NCBI GenBank assembly: GCA_964577825.1
Contig: CAZOBJ010000046.1
Span: forward strand, 1 to 24,148
Source: CAZOBJ01 sp964577825
GTDB lineage: Bacteria; Planctomycetota; SZUA-567; JAFGNG01
Length of the DNA stretch: 24,148 nucleotides
Reading direction: 5' to 3'
The notes beneath the pieces are model-generated. The model had not been told where the DNA came from and ran no database searches. It saw only the letters and a list, made by a program, of their open reading frames with translations. Shown here piece by piece: positions 8,220 through 15,842 of the stretch. Each line of letters begins with the position of its first letter. Positions within the stretch are counted from its first letter, which is position 1. The translations under genes were made by a program, and so were the position numbers.

Positions 8220-9195
8220 GGGCTTCTCCCTCAGCGGCCCCGTCTTGGCAGACCCGCAATACGAGCTTGCCGCACACGTGGCCGGCCTTGCTGCGCTCCT
8301 GGGCCTCAACCGCCTGTTCGAGCGCGAGTGCCTCGGTATGGCCCGGGCGGATCGCGCTCGAGGCAAGGAGCTTGGCGATGTCCCGCAGCTGCAGGCCATT
8401 GGGCTCCACGAAGCAGTAGAGCCCACGCACGCCATGCCGCTCGGCCTGGGCGGGGGTCGGCGGATGCGCGATGGACACGAGCGCGCCGCCTTGCTTGAGC
8501 ACCTGGTAGCTTCGCTGTTGCGTGGCTCCGCCGATCGTGTCGAAGATCACGTCGATGCCGTCCGGGTGGGTGTCTCTCGTGCACTCGACAAAGTCCTCGG
8601 TGTTGTAGTCGATCGCCGTTTGGGCGCCCAGGTCCCTCACGTACTCGTGATTGTGCGGGCTCGCGGTGGTGAGCACCGTTGCCCCGGCCTGGCGCGCGAA
8701 CTGGATGGCGTGACTGCCCACGCCCCCGGCCCCGGCGTGAATGAGCACAACCTGTCCGCTGCGCAACTCGGCATGATCGAAGAGCGACTGCCAGGCGGTC
8801 AGGCCCGCCAGGGGCACGCCGGCCGCCTGGGCAAAGGGCAGGTCCGGGGGCTTGAGCGCGGCTTCCTTCGCGTCTACGGCGACGTACTCGGCGTAGGTGC
8901 CCCATTGGACCACGGGCTTTCGGCAGTAGGCGAAGACCGCTTCTCCGCCCTGGAACTCGGTCACATGCGCACCCGCGGCTTCGACCACGCCCGTGACGTC
9001 CCATCCGGGGATCAGTGGGAACCGGTGAGGCAGCCGATCCTTGAGCACGCCCTCGCGAATCTTCCAGTCCACCGGATTCACACCCGCGTACAGCACGCGC
9101 ACCAAGACCTCGTCATCCGCGGGCGTGGGGCATCCCATGTCCGCTTCACGCAGGACATCCGGGCCGCCGAAACGGTCCAGCACAATAGACCTCAT
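8212..9195 (-). CDS. Zinc-free MDR oxidoreductase (quinone oxidoreductase-like)
   Basis: The 327-residue protein belongs to the medium-chain dehydrogenase/reductase superfamily, NADPH:quinone oxidoreductase branch. It starts MRSIVLDRFGG, has the GroES-like domain with AGVNPVDWKIREG (37-49), and a Rossmann domain with HAGAGGVGSHAIQFAR (153-168), the NADP-binding turn of the QOR type. I see neither the catalytic zinc ligands nor the structural Cys cluster of alcohol dehydrogenases. The start at 9195 (ATG, GGGAG about 9 nt upstream) gives the family length; a longer frame reaches 9597 but adds only low-complexity Arg/Pro sequence. The stop overlaps the aceE start (ATGGGTAA), so the two are coupled. 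The substrate is unknown: quinones, enones or reactive aldehydes are all possible. Being first in a PDH operon is notable. Confidence 0.85.
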   Translation of the reverse strand: MRSIVLDRFGGPDVLREADMGCPTPADDEVLVRVLYAGVNPVDWKIREGVLKDRLPHRFPLIPGWDVTGVVEAAGAHVTEFQGGEAVFAYCRKPVVQWGTYAEYVAVDAKEAALKPPDLPFAQAAGVPLAGLTAWQSLFDHAELRSGQVVLIHAGAGGVGSHAIQFARQAGATVLTTASPHNHEYVRDLGAQTAIDYNTEDFVECTRDTHPDGIDVIFDTIGGATQQRSYQVLKQGGALVSIAHPPTPAQAERHGVRGLYCFVEPNGLQLRDIAKLLASSAIRPGHTEALALEQAVEAQERSKAGHVCGKLVLRVCQDGAAEGEAHG

Positions 9196-9281
9196 CCTCG
9201 CATCTCCCGGTCGGACGCAGGTTCGCGGCGCTTCAGCTACCCGCAGGAGTGCTTTCTGCGCCTCGAATGCCTCGGCCTTCT

Positions 9282-9320
9282 GCCTGAAGCCTAACCTCGC
9301 TTGCGGACTTCGCTTCAGGC
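9282..9320. repeat. Inverted repeat upstream of the PDH operon
   Basis: GCCTGAAGC (9282-9290) and its exact reverse complement GCTTCAGGC (9312-9320) are separated by 21 nt. The repeat lies 87 nt upstream of the MDR gene that opens the aceE operon, in the 292-nt gap below glgC. It could be a regulator binding site or a leader RNA hairpin. It does not resemble the E. coli PdhR box. No clear -35/-10 pair was found beside it. Confidence 0.5.
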
Positions 9321-9462
9321 TGGATGGGCCTGGAGCAATCGGCGTGCCACAGGACGCACCCAGACCGCGCTGCCCAATCGATGCGCCCCACCCCTCTAAC
9401 CAGGGCAAGGGCGGAACCAGGCGCCTGTCACTTGGAAGGATTGGAGCGGGTGGGCGCAGCAG

Positions 9463-9482
9463 GGCGGCGCCGGAGGGCCGCC
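9463..9482 (-). terminator. GC-rich hairpin after glgC, candidate terminator
   Basis: GGCGGC (9463-9468) pairs with GCCGCC (9477-9482) around an 8-nt loop. On the minus strand the hairpin begins 5 nt past the glgC stop codon. There is no U-run after it, so it is at best a weak intrinsic terminator. The position is the main support. Confidence 0.35.
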
Positions 9483-9487
9483 GCGCG

Positions 9488-10768
9488 TCAGAAGGCGAAC
9501 TCGTCCGGCACGACCGCGTTCTTGGGAACGACGATGATGCCGTCGCGCACCACAAGCCGGCCGTCCGGATCCTGGTAGTGCTCAACTTGGTTCTCATTGG
9601 TCAGCCGCACGTTGGACCCGATGCGCGCATCCTTGTCGATGATCGCCCTGCGGACCACCGTGTTCTCGCCGATGCCCATGCGGGGGACATTCCTGGGCGC
9701 CGCTCCCTCGGCCTCGTAGTAGTCCGCGCCGAGGAGCACGGTCTCGTGCAGGTCGACCCCGTCCAGGATCCGGCTTCGCACGCCCAGAAGCGAGCGGTGG
9801 AAAGTGCCGCCCTCGATGATGCAGCCTTCGCTCACAATGCAGTCCTCGAAGTGGCCGCCCCGGACCTTGGCCGGCGGCAGAAAGCGCGCGTTCGTGTATA
9901 CGGGATGGTCGGGGTCGAACAGGTTGAAGGGCGGCAGCGCGTCGCAGAACAGGAGATTCGCCTCGAAGAACGCGGACACGGTCCCGATGTCCGCCCAGTA
10001 TCCGGTGAAGAGGTACGCCTGAATGTGTCGCTCCGCCATATTGCGCGGAATCACCTCGCGGCCGAAGTCGAGCGCGGTCGTATCCGTGCGCAGGATCTCA
10101 TCGAGTACGTCCCAGTTGAAGAGATAAATCCCCATACTGCCCAGGAAGGGCCTGAGCTGCGCTTCCTGGGACGAAAGGCCCAGGGCCGCAGTATCCACGG
10201 CGTGGCTGGCCAGCTCGTCGTTCGCGGGCTTTTCCACGAAGTCGAGGATCCGTCCCGACTGGTCGGTCTTCAGCAGGCCAAGCTCCGGCGCCACCTGTGC
10301 CGTAGCCGGTTGCACGGCCACGGAAATCTCCGCACCCGTCTCCTGATGATGGGCTAGAAACTGGGTGTAGTCCATGGTGTACAGATGGTCGCCGGAGAGA
10401 ATGAGCACGTAGTCGGCGGGATTGTCCGAGAGGTGGTTGTAGCTTTGGCGTACGGCGTCCGCGGTGCCCTGGAACCACTCTCCGGAGGTCTCGGTCTGCT
10501 CGGCCGCCAGAATCTGGACGAATCCGCGCGAGAACTGATCGAACCGGTAGGCCGAGGATACGTGATTGTTCAAAGAGGCGCTGTTGAACTGACTGAGCAC
10601 GTAGATCTGGCGGATTCCAGAGTTGATTGCGTTACTGATCGGTATGTCGATGAGCCTGTACTTGCCAGCGAGGGGCACCGCCGGCTTGCTGCGGTCCTTG
10701 GTCAGCGGATAAAGGCGCGTGCCTCGTCCGCCGCCCAGGATCACCGCCACCATGGATGGGGCCGGCAT
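9488..10768 (-). CDS. glgC: Glucose-1-phosphate adenylyltransferase (ADP-glucose pyrophosphorylase)
   Basis: The 426-residue enzyme makes ADP-glucose and pyrophosphate from ATP and glucose-1-phosphate, the committed step of bacterial glycogen synthesis. The nucleotidyltransferase domain shows LGGGRGTRLYPLT (11-23), the substrate/activator lysine region RSKPAVPLAGKYRLID (26-41), GDHLYTMDY (126-134) and a FVEKP segment. The C-terminal part has hexapeptide-like left-handed beta-helix turns (SEGCIIEGGTF, LLGVRSRI, DKDARIGSNV). The segment LSQFNSASLNNHV and the C-terminal GIIVVPKNA resemble the cyanobacterial/plant branch. The ATG at 10768 has a strong AGGAGG 6 nt upstream, while an in-frame extension to 10873 lies beyond it. 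No glycogen synthase or branching enzyme is in the window. Allosteric effectors cannot be read from the sequence. Confidence 0.94.
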   Translation of the reverse strand: MPAPSMVAVILGGGRGTRLYPLTKDRSKPAVPLAGKYRLIDIPISNAINSGIRQIYVLSQFNSASLNNHVSSAYRFDQFSRGFVQILAAEQTETSGEWFQGTADAVRQSYNHLSDNPADYVLILSGDHLYTMDYTQFLAHHQETGAEISVAVQPATAQVAPELGLLKTDQSGRILDFVEKPANDELASHAVDTAALGLSSQEAQLRPFLGSMGIYLFNWDVLDEILRTDTTALDFGREVIPRNMAERHIQAYLFTGYWADIGTVSAFFEANLLFCDALPPFNLFDPDHPVYTNARFLPPAKVRGGHFEDCIVSEGCIIEGGTFHRSLLGVRSRILDGVDLHETVLLGADYYEAEGAAPRNVPRMGIGENTVVRRAIIDKDARIGSNVRLTNENQVEHYQDPDGRLVVRDGIIVVPKNAVVPDEFAF

Positions 10769-10859
10769 CGAGCGCCTCCTTTCGGCCCTCCGGCGTGGGC
10801 CGGCCAAGTCCCTATGCGTTGGGAATGTACTCTCCTGAGCATGCTTGCGCAAGAACTCG

Positions 10860-10878
10860 CCGGATAATCTCAATCCGG
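10860..10878 (-). terminator. Hairpin directly after the sigma factor stop
   Basis: CCGGAT (10860-10865) and ATCCGG (10873-10878) form a 6-bp stem with a 7-nt loop, abutting the sigma gene stop codon at 10879-10881. A second small palindrome, CTTGCGCAAG (10844-10853), follows. There is no strong U-tract, so this could be a weak terminator or a 3'-end stabiliser separating the kinase-sigma pair from glgC. Confidence 0.35.
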
Positions 10879-11619
10879 TCAGGAGAAGTATCGGCGCAAT
10901 TCGCTCAGCTCCTTATCGATCTCGTCCTCGGAGATGACGGATTGACGCACCTCTTCGCGCAAGAGCTTGTGGAAGATGTTGCGGCCCCGGTGGAGGTAGT
11001 TGGTCACGTCCGTCTCGGACAGTCCCAGCAGCTCGGCGAGCTCTCGATAGCTCTTCGGCTCTGTGTCCGTGGCAGACTCGATGTACGCGAGAAACACCCG
11101 GCAATACTCGGCTCGATTCCCGTCTGTGCAGGTCTCTCGCATCCGGCGCAGGGACTCCAGGATCAGGCTTCGCGCCCAGGAGCGGTTGAACTCCTCTTCG
11201 GGAGTCCCATCGGCCGCGAGCTCGGCGCGTTCGGGTTCGCGCTCGTCTTCGTCCGTAACGGGTAGAGTCAGCGGCACGGTCCGCGGCCGCCGGCGGGCCT
11301 TGTGGTACTCGCGGGACAGGAAACGGCTCAGGGTAGTCAAGAGAAAGGTCCGAAACCTTCCCCGATTCCTGTCCACCGCCTCGACGAGCCCCTTTTCTAG
11401 GAAGCGCGCGAAGTAGTCTTGGGTGAGGTCGCGCGCGGTCTCGTGGTCAAAGCCCCGCCGGCGCACGTAGCGGTACACGGGCTTCCAATAGCGCTTACAA
11501 AGGTACTGGAGGCTCGCCTGGGAGTCGGGACTCGTGCGGTCCTGGGCGCTGGCAACCACAGACCAGGCCGTGGTGCGGAAGTGGCTTGGCTCGCTCTCAA
11601 CGTCTGCGGGGTCGGGCAA
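10879..11619 (-). CDS. ECF-like RNA polymerase sigma factor (kinase-associated)
   Basis: The 246-residue protein has sigma70 region 2 (about 33-108, including YWKPVYRYVRRRG, ARDLTQDYFARFLEK and FRTFLLTTLSRFLSREY) and region 4 with a helix-turn-helix (about 186-225, YRELAELLGLSETDVTNYL). The C-terminal tail LREEVRQSVISEDEIDKEL matches a sigma group I know from Planctomycetes, Acidobacteria and relatives. It lacks regions 1 and 3, as expected for ECF factors. I place the start at a TTG (11619), because GAGGAG lies 8 nt upstream, conservation begins after it, and the gap to the kinase stop is then 11 nt. A longer frame reaches 11724 inside the kinase gene. No anti-sigma factor gene is adjacent. 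The upstream kinase is the likely regulator. Target promoters are unknown. Confidence 0.85.
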   Translation of the reverse strand: MPDPADVESEPSHFRTTAWSVVASAQDRTSPDSQASLQYLCKRYWKPVYRYVRRRGFDHETARDLTQDYFARFLEKGLVEAVDRNRGRFRTFLLTTLSRFLSREYHKARRRPRTVPLTLPVTDEDEREPERAELAADGTPEEEFNRSWARSLILESLRRMRETCTDGNRAEYCRVFLAYIESATDTEPKSYRELAELLGLSETDVTNYLHRGRNIFHKLLREEVRQSVISEDEIDKELSELRRYFS

Positions 11620-11630
11620 CGAGGACTCCT

Positions 11631-14228
11631 CTAGGGGTGCGCGCGGGATGCGGATTGCAGGGCCGCCAGCATTTGGCCGGCCAGCACGTATTCCTTGTAC
11701 AGGTGCACGCGTGTGGCTCGGCATTGCTCAAAGGCCTTGCGGGCTGCGGGCGGGTCGCGCTCCACGAGCAGGTAGTACATGCCGACGTAGTAGGCTGTCT
11801 CACACTCCTCGTGCGGGCGCTCTGCTCCGGCGAGAACCTGAGCCGGCGGCACCTCGCCCATCCAGCATTGCGCCACGGGCACAAGCCACGGCTTGTCCGG
11901 CGTGTGCCGCGCGGCGTCGAGCACGCGCTGGGGGTCCGGGCCTCTGTCGAGCCGCAGCAACGCGAGGTGCAGTAGCATGGCCGGATAGAAGGGCTTCTCC
12001 GGCTCTGCGGCCAGGGCCTCGCGGCAGTCGGCCACAGCGGCCGCCAAGTCGCCCATGCCGTATCGTGCCGTGGCGCGCCGATGATACAGGGGCGCGCGCA
12101 TGCTGAGCCGATCGGCCTTTAGGGCCTCGGTGTAGAATCGGGCGGCTTCCTCAAACTTTCCCTGGTGCAGGGCGCACGAGCCACGCCGCTCCAGGACCCG
12201 AGGGTCGTCGGGGTGGAGCTCCTGCGCGCGCGCATAGTCGGCCTCCGCCTTCGGCCATTTGCTCAGAAACTCGTACACCGCCGCGCGGTTCATGTAGGTC
12301 CAGTGGTAGTCGGGCTTGGCCGCGGCAGCGTGGTTGAAGTCCTCCAGAGCCCGGTGCGTGTCCAGCATATGCGCGTAATAGATCCAACCTCGATTGTTCA
12401 GGGAGTAGACGTAGTCCGAGTCGATGGAGAGCGCCGCATTGTAGTCGGCCAGGGCCCCGTCGACGTCACCCAGACGCAGGCGCACGTCGCCGCGGTTGCT
12501 GTAGGCGTACGGATCTTCACATGGCATCTTCAGGTACTCGTTGTACGCTGCCAGGGCCTTGTTCGGCTCGTAGGAGGGCGCGCCGCGCTTGCCGTAGATG
12601 AATCCGCGCAGGTAATGAACCTCGATCAAAGACGGGTTGCGCTCTTCGATCTTGTCGCACAGGGCTAGGGCCTGTTGATACCGTTCGGCCAGAATGTGGA
12701 GTCGCGCGAGCCCCAGATTCGAATACTCGTTGTCCGGATCGATCTCCTGCATCGCCTGGAAGGACCTCTCCGCGGCGGCTACGTCTTTGAAGATATCCAT
12801 GTGGATCGTGCCGGTGTGATAATGGGCCATGATCAGCGATGGCTTCAGGCTCAGCGTGCGGCGAAAGTCGGCCAGGGCCTCCTGATAATCCTTCTGGCGC
12901 ATGTGGACCTTGCCGCGCTCGAATACGGCCTCCGCGAACGTGGGATCGATGGCCAAAGCCTGGGAGAAAAAGGCTCCGGCCGCCCCGAGACGCGGAGGCG
13001 TCTGTTCCAGGAATGCGCGTCCCTTCTCATACGGAATGGTCGCTCGCGCCCGCAGCTCCTGGGCCTCGCGGCGGCGCTGTTGCGCGGCGTGGAGGGTGAG
13101 GCGCTCCTGCTCTCGGACCTGGTAGCGATGCACCAGCAGTCCGGTTATCGCCAGCATCAGGAGCAGCGCGCCCACGAGCGCGCTGGCCAGGCGGTGACGG
13201 CCGATGAGCATCCCCATACGCCGCACAGGGCCGGTGCGGTAGGCGCTCACTGGCACGCCGTCCAGGAACCGCTGCAGGTCCTGGGAGAGGCTGCGCACGC
13301 TCTGGTACCGTTCCTCTCGATTCTTGGCCACGGCCTTCATGACGATGGCATCGAGCTCGGGCGGGATGGTGCGATCGCGCGCACGTGGAGGAATGGGCAC
13401 CAGGGCGTCGAATCTGGCGCGATACTCCTCAAACTTGAGCTTGCTCACTTCGTACGGCCGCTCGCCGGTGAGCATGCGGTAGAGAAGAACGCCCAGAGAA
13501 TACACATCCGCGCGCTCGTCGGGCACTTCACCGCGCAGGCGTTCCGGTGCGATATAGATCGGGGTGCCGCCGGTCAGGCGCGGCGTTTCTTCCTTTCGCG
13601 CGGCGAACCCCCAGTCGAGCACAAAGACCTCGCCGAAGGAGCCCACGCGCACGTTCTGGGGCTTGATGTCCAGGTGCAGAACACCTCGCGCGTGCGCGTA
13701 CTCGATGGCCCCGCACACCTGCTGGAAGATGCTAAGAAGGCGCAGTCGCCCCAGCGCTGGGCGTCCGTCTCCCTTTATCGATGAATCGTCCCCGCGGGTG
13801 GGAAGGAGCTCGTCCAGGTGCACGCCCTGGACCTGGCGCATGACGAAGAAGGGCGACCCCGTCTCGTCCGTGCCCAAGTCGTAGGTCGGGGGAATGTTCG
13901 GGTGCTCCAGCCCGCCGCTGAGTCGCGCCTCTCGCACCAGGGTCTCGTCCTGCTCCTGGGCGCTCTGGCGCCGCACGGTCTTCAGGGCCACCGGCCGCTC
14001 GAGCAGGCGGTCAAAGGCCTCGACCACCACGCCCTGGCCGCCGCGGCCGAGCACCGCGCGAAAGGTGTATCGCTCGCCGAAGTCCCGCGTCGAGGGGTCT
14101 TGCCCATGTACGGCGTCGGCGAGCAGACGGTTCACCACAGCGGGTGACAGCTCATCCTCGGCCCAGTGAGGCCGCTGTGCGCCGTCGGGGCTGCGTTCGC
14201 CGGCTTCCGAATGATTTGCCGTTGGCAT
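11631..14228 (-). CDS. Membrane Ser/Thr protein kinase with C-terminal TPR repeats
   Basis: The 865-residue protein has an Hanks-type kinase domain (about 55-325), one membrane segment (about 345-367, LASALVGALLLMLAITGLLV), and a long C-terminal array of roughly nine to ten TPR units (about 385-860). Kinase landmarks: glycine loop GRGGQG (61-66), lysine K83 in ALKTV, E100, catalytic loop HLDIKPQN (185-192, D187, N192), metal-binding DWG (205-207, replacing DFG) and IAPE (226-229). The catalytic loop is HLD rather than HRD, so it is a non-RD kinase, and the activation segment is short. The TPR region is expected to bind proteins and, with one membrane span, may face the periplasm. I chose the ATG at 14228 (GAGGAG 10 nt upstream) over a TTG at 14255. 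The sigma factor gene follows after 11 nt, which suggests it is the phosphorylation target. Confidence 0.9.
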   Translation of the reverse strand: MPTANHSEAGERSPDGAQRPHWAEDELSPAVVNRLLADAVHGQDPSTRDFGERYTFRAVLGRGGQGVVVEAFDRLLERPVALKTVRRQSAQEQDETLVREARLSGGLEHPNIPPTYDLGTDETGSPFFVMRQVQGVHLDELLPTRGDDSSIKGDGRPALGRLRLLSIFQQVCGAIEYAHARGVLHLDIKPQNVRVGSFGEVFVLDWGFAARKEETPRLTGGTPIYIAPERLRGEVPDERADVYSLGVLLYRMLTGERPYEVSKLKFEEYRARFDALVPIPPRARDRTIPPELDAIVMKAVAKNREERYQSVRSLSQDLQRFLDGVPVSAYRTGPVRRMGMLIGRHRLASALVGALLLMLAITGLLVHRYQVREQERLTLHAAQQRRREAQELRARATIPYEKGRAFLEQTPPRLGAAGAFFSQALAIDPTFAEAVFERGKVHMRQKDYQEALADFRRTLSLKPSLIMAHYHTGTIHMDIFKDVAAAERSFQAMQEIDPDNEYSNLGLARLHILAERYQQALALCDKIEERNPSLIEVHYLRGFIYGKRGAPSYEPNKALAAYNEYLKMPCEDPYAYSNRGDVRLRLGDVDGALADYNAALSIDSDYVYSLNNRGWIYYAHMLDTHRALEDFNHAAAAKPDYHWTYMNRAAVYEFLSKWPKAEADYARAQELHPDDPRVLERRGSCALHQGKFEEAARFYTEALKADRLSMRAPLYHRRATARYGMGDLAAAVADCREALAAEPEKPFYPAMLLHLALLRLDRGPDPQRVLDAARHTPDKPWLVPVAQCWMGEVPPAQVLAGAERPHEECETAYYVGMYYLLVERDPPAARKAFEQCRATRVHLYKEYVLAGQMLAALQSASRAHP

Positions 14229-14294
14229 TGATCGACGACTCCTCGGTCGACGCAACAGACCAGGGCATTCCTGTACAAGTATCGGCCTCGCTTG

Positions 14295-14323
14295 ATTCTA
14301 CGGCGAGCCGCAGCTCGGTGCAA
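14295..14323 (-). promoter_or_regulatory. Candidate promoter for the kinase-sigma operon
   Basis: On the minus strand, TTGCAC (14318-14323) and TAGAAT (14295-14300, five of six matches to TATAAT) are 17 nt apart. The spacer holds a GAGC/GCTC mini-hairpin. Transcription would start near 14288, about 60 nt before the kinase ATG. The -35 matches only three of six bases. Confidence 0.35.
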
Positions 14324-14345
14324 CCATGGAGCCGACGAATGCAGG

Positions 14346-15713
14346 CTATCGTCCGCGCACGAGCTTCCGGGCGAGGTGGGTGGCCGCCCGGGCGTGGCGC
14401 GCGCTGAACTTCAGCAGGTCGCGGATTCGCCCGTTGAACAGGTAGAATCGCAAGTATGCCCAGGCTTGTAGGGACTCCAGCCTCCGGCGCGAGAGCCCCT
14501 GGATTTCGAGCGCGTCGCCCAGGTACTTGTCGTACGCGGCCCAGTCCTCGTTGCGCAGACGATATCCCCCCTCGCCGCGCAGGGCCATCTCGCGGATCTC
14601 GGTCCCCGGATACGGCACCATGATGCCCACAGAGATACTAGTAGGATTGAGCTGCGTGGCCAGGCGCACGGTGGCGAGGGCCGTGGACCAGGTCTCTCCC
14701 GGATGCCCCAGGATGAACAGCCCTACGGACTCAAGCCCGACCTTGTGCGTGAGCGCGAAGGCGCGGTGGACCTGCTCGAGGGTGATGCCCTTGCCCGTGG
14801 CGCGCAGGATGTCCGGATCTCCGGCCTCCACGCCATAGGCCACGCGTTCACAGCCTGCGTCGCGCATCGCCCGCAGGAGCTCTTCGTCGACCAAGTCGGC
14901 GCGCAGGTTGGCGCTCCACACCAGGCGGCGTGGATAGGACCGCTCGGCCAGCAGGCGGCACACCTGCATGGCATGGTGGCGGCGCAGCCCGAAGGTCTCG
15001 TCCTCGAAGTCGAACGCGCGGATGTCGAATCGATCCACGAGCCAGTCGATCTCGGCCAGGATGTTCTCCGGACTGCGCAGCCGCGGTCGAGACCCGAGCA
15101 CGCGCATGCAGAACTTACATCGGAACGGGCACCCTCTGGACCCGAACACCATGTAGCTGTGGCGTTGCTTGCGGAATCGGTGCCACGCGGGAAAGGGTAA
15201 CGCATCAAGCGGCTCGATGGGTGGCGCGGGAGACGTCTGTCGAATCCGCGAGCCATCGCGCCACACGAGGCCGGGCAGATCGGCCGGCCGCCGGCTGGAC
15301 TGGACGCTGCGCGCGAGATCAACGAACACCTCCTCGCCCTCGCCGACCACCGCGCAGTCGAAGTCCGGGAACTGCTCCATGGTGGCCTGGGGCTCGGCCG
15401 TGACATGGCATCCGCCCAGCGCCACGACCACATCAGGTGCCTGTTGCTTGACCGCTGACGCGATCCGCGCGGCCTGCCCGACCTCGTGCGTTTTGGCCGT
15501 GATGCCCAGCAGCGCGGGGCGGAAGGCGACGAGGTCGCGTACGACTGCCTCGGTGGTAAGGTTCTCGAATCGGCCGTCGATGACCAGCAAGTCGTCGTAC
15601 CCGGCGCGTTCCAATACAGCGGCCAGGTACCCCAGCGCGAGGGAGGGGTAGGCGTCCACGTCATGGGCCTGGCGCACGGTCTGCGGCGGCGGCTGGACCA
15701 GGGCAATCTTCAC
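14346..15713 (-). CDS. B12-binding-domain radical SAM protein
   Basis: The 455-residue protein has an N-terminal cobalamin-binding-like Rossmann domain (about 1-140, with YPSLALGYLAAVLERAGY and GGCHVTAEP) followed by a radical SAM domain. The iron-sulfur ligands are CPFRCKFC (C195, C199, C202). It resembles the BchE/HpnJ/P-methyltransferase-like class that modifies unreactive carbons, often by methylation or ring chemistry. The C-terminal helical tail is Arg-rich (LLKFSARHARAATHLARKL). The start is GTG at 15713: GGAGG lies 6 nt upstream, and the promoter at 15746-15774 would begin transcription after the alternative ATG at 15743. The gene is divergent from three glycosyltransferases, so a lipid- or glycan-tailoring role is plausible, but the substrate cannot be named. 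Confidence 0.85.
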   Translation of the reverse strand: MKIALVQPPPQTVRQAHDVDAYPSLALGYLAAVLERAGYDDLLVIDGRFENLTTEAVVRDLVAFRPALLGITAKTHEVGQAARIASAVKQQAPDVVVALGGCHVTAEPQATMEQFPDFDCAVVGEGEEVFVDLARSVQSSRRPADLPGLVWRDGSRIRQTSPAPPIEPLDALPFPAWHRFRKQRHSYMVFGSRGCPFRCKFCMRVLGSRPRLRSPENILAEIDWLVDRFDIRAFDFEDETFGLRRHHAMQVCRLLAERSYPRRLVWSANLRADLVDEELLRAMRDAGCERVAYGVEAGDPDILRATGKGITLEQVHRAFALTHKVGLESVGLFILGHPGETWSTALATVRLATQLNPTSISVGIMVPYPGTEIREMALRGEGGYRLRNEDWAAYDKYLGDALEIQGLSRRRLESLQAWAYLRFYLFNGRIRDLLKFSARHARAATHLARKLVRGR

Positions 15714-15745
15714 GCACGTCCTCCGAAGTCGCGAGCAGTGCATCG

Positions 15746-15774
15746 ATTACATGCCTGCGCAGGCCGGATGTCAA
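15746..15774 (-). promoter_or_regulatory. Sigma70-type promoter of the radical SAM gene
   Basis: On the minus strand TTGACA (15769-15774, perfect -35) is 17 nt from TGTAAT (15746-15751, five of six). Expected transcription start is about 15739, giving a leader of about 26 nt to the GTG start. A perfect 12-bp palindrome, GCCTGCGCAGGC (15753-15764), fills most of the spacer and could be an operator. Confidence 0.65.
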
Positions 15775-15790
15775 CCGACAGGCGGACCGT

Positions 15791-15818
15791 TTGACTTCCC
15801 CTGCCTCGCCCGGATAAT
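15791..15818 (+). promoter_or_regulatory. Sigma70-type promoter of the glycosyltransferase operon
   Basis: TTGACT (15791-15796) and GATAAT (15813-15818), each five of six matches, are 16 nt apart. Transcription would start near 15825, directly at the AGGAGG ribosome binding site, giving a very short leader of about 18 nt. The -35 box lies back to back with the divergent promoter's -35, 16 nt away. Confidence 0.55.
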
Positions 15819-15842
15819 GCGTTCAGGAGGAGAGGCCTGCCC

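Noticed and set aside
8220..8435. 72-residue N-terminal extension of AceE
   Set aside because: It reads the end of the MDR gene in another frame. The internal ATG at 8219 has a good ribosome binding site and gives normal family length.
10769..10878. Possible glgC promoter TTGCGC-17-TACATT on the minus strand
   Set aside because: Only three and four of six matches, so not distinguishable from chance.
12675..13784. Plus-strand open frame of 369 codons opposite the kinase
   Set aside because: Antisense to a clear kinase/TPR gene, with no domain recognised.
15714..15743. ATG start at 15743 for the radical SAM gene
   Set aside because: No ribosome binding site, and it would lie upstream of the transcription start predicted from the strong promoter. 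The GTG at 15713 has GGAGG at the right distance.
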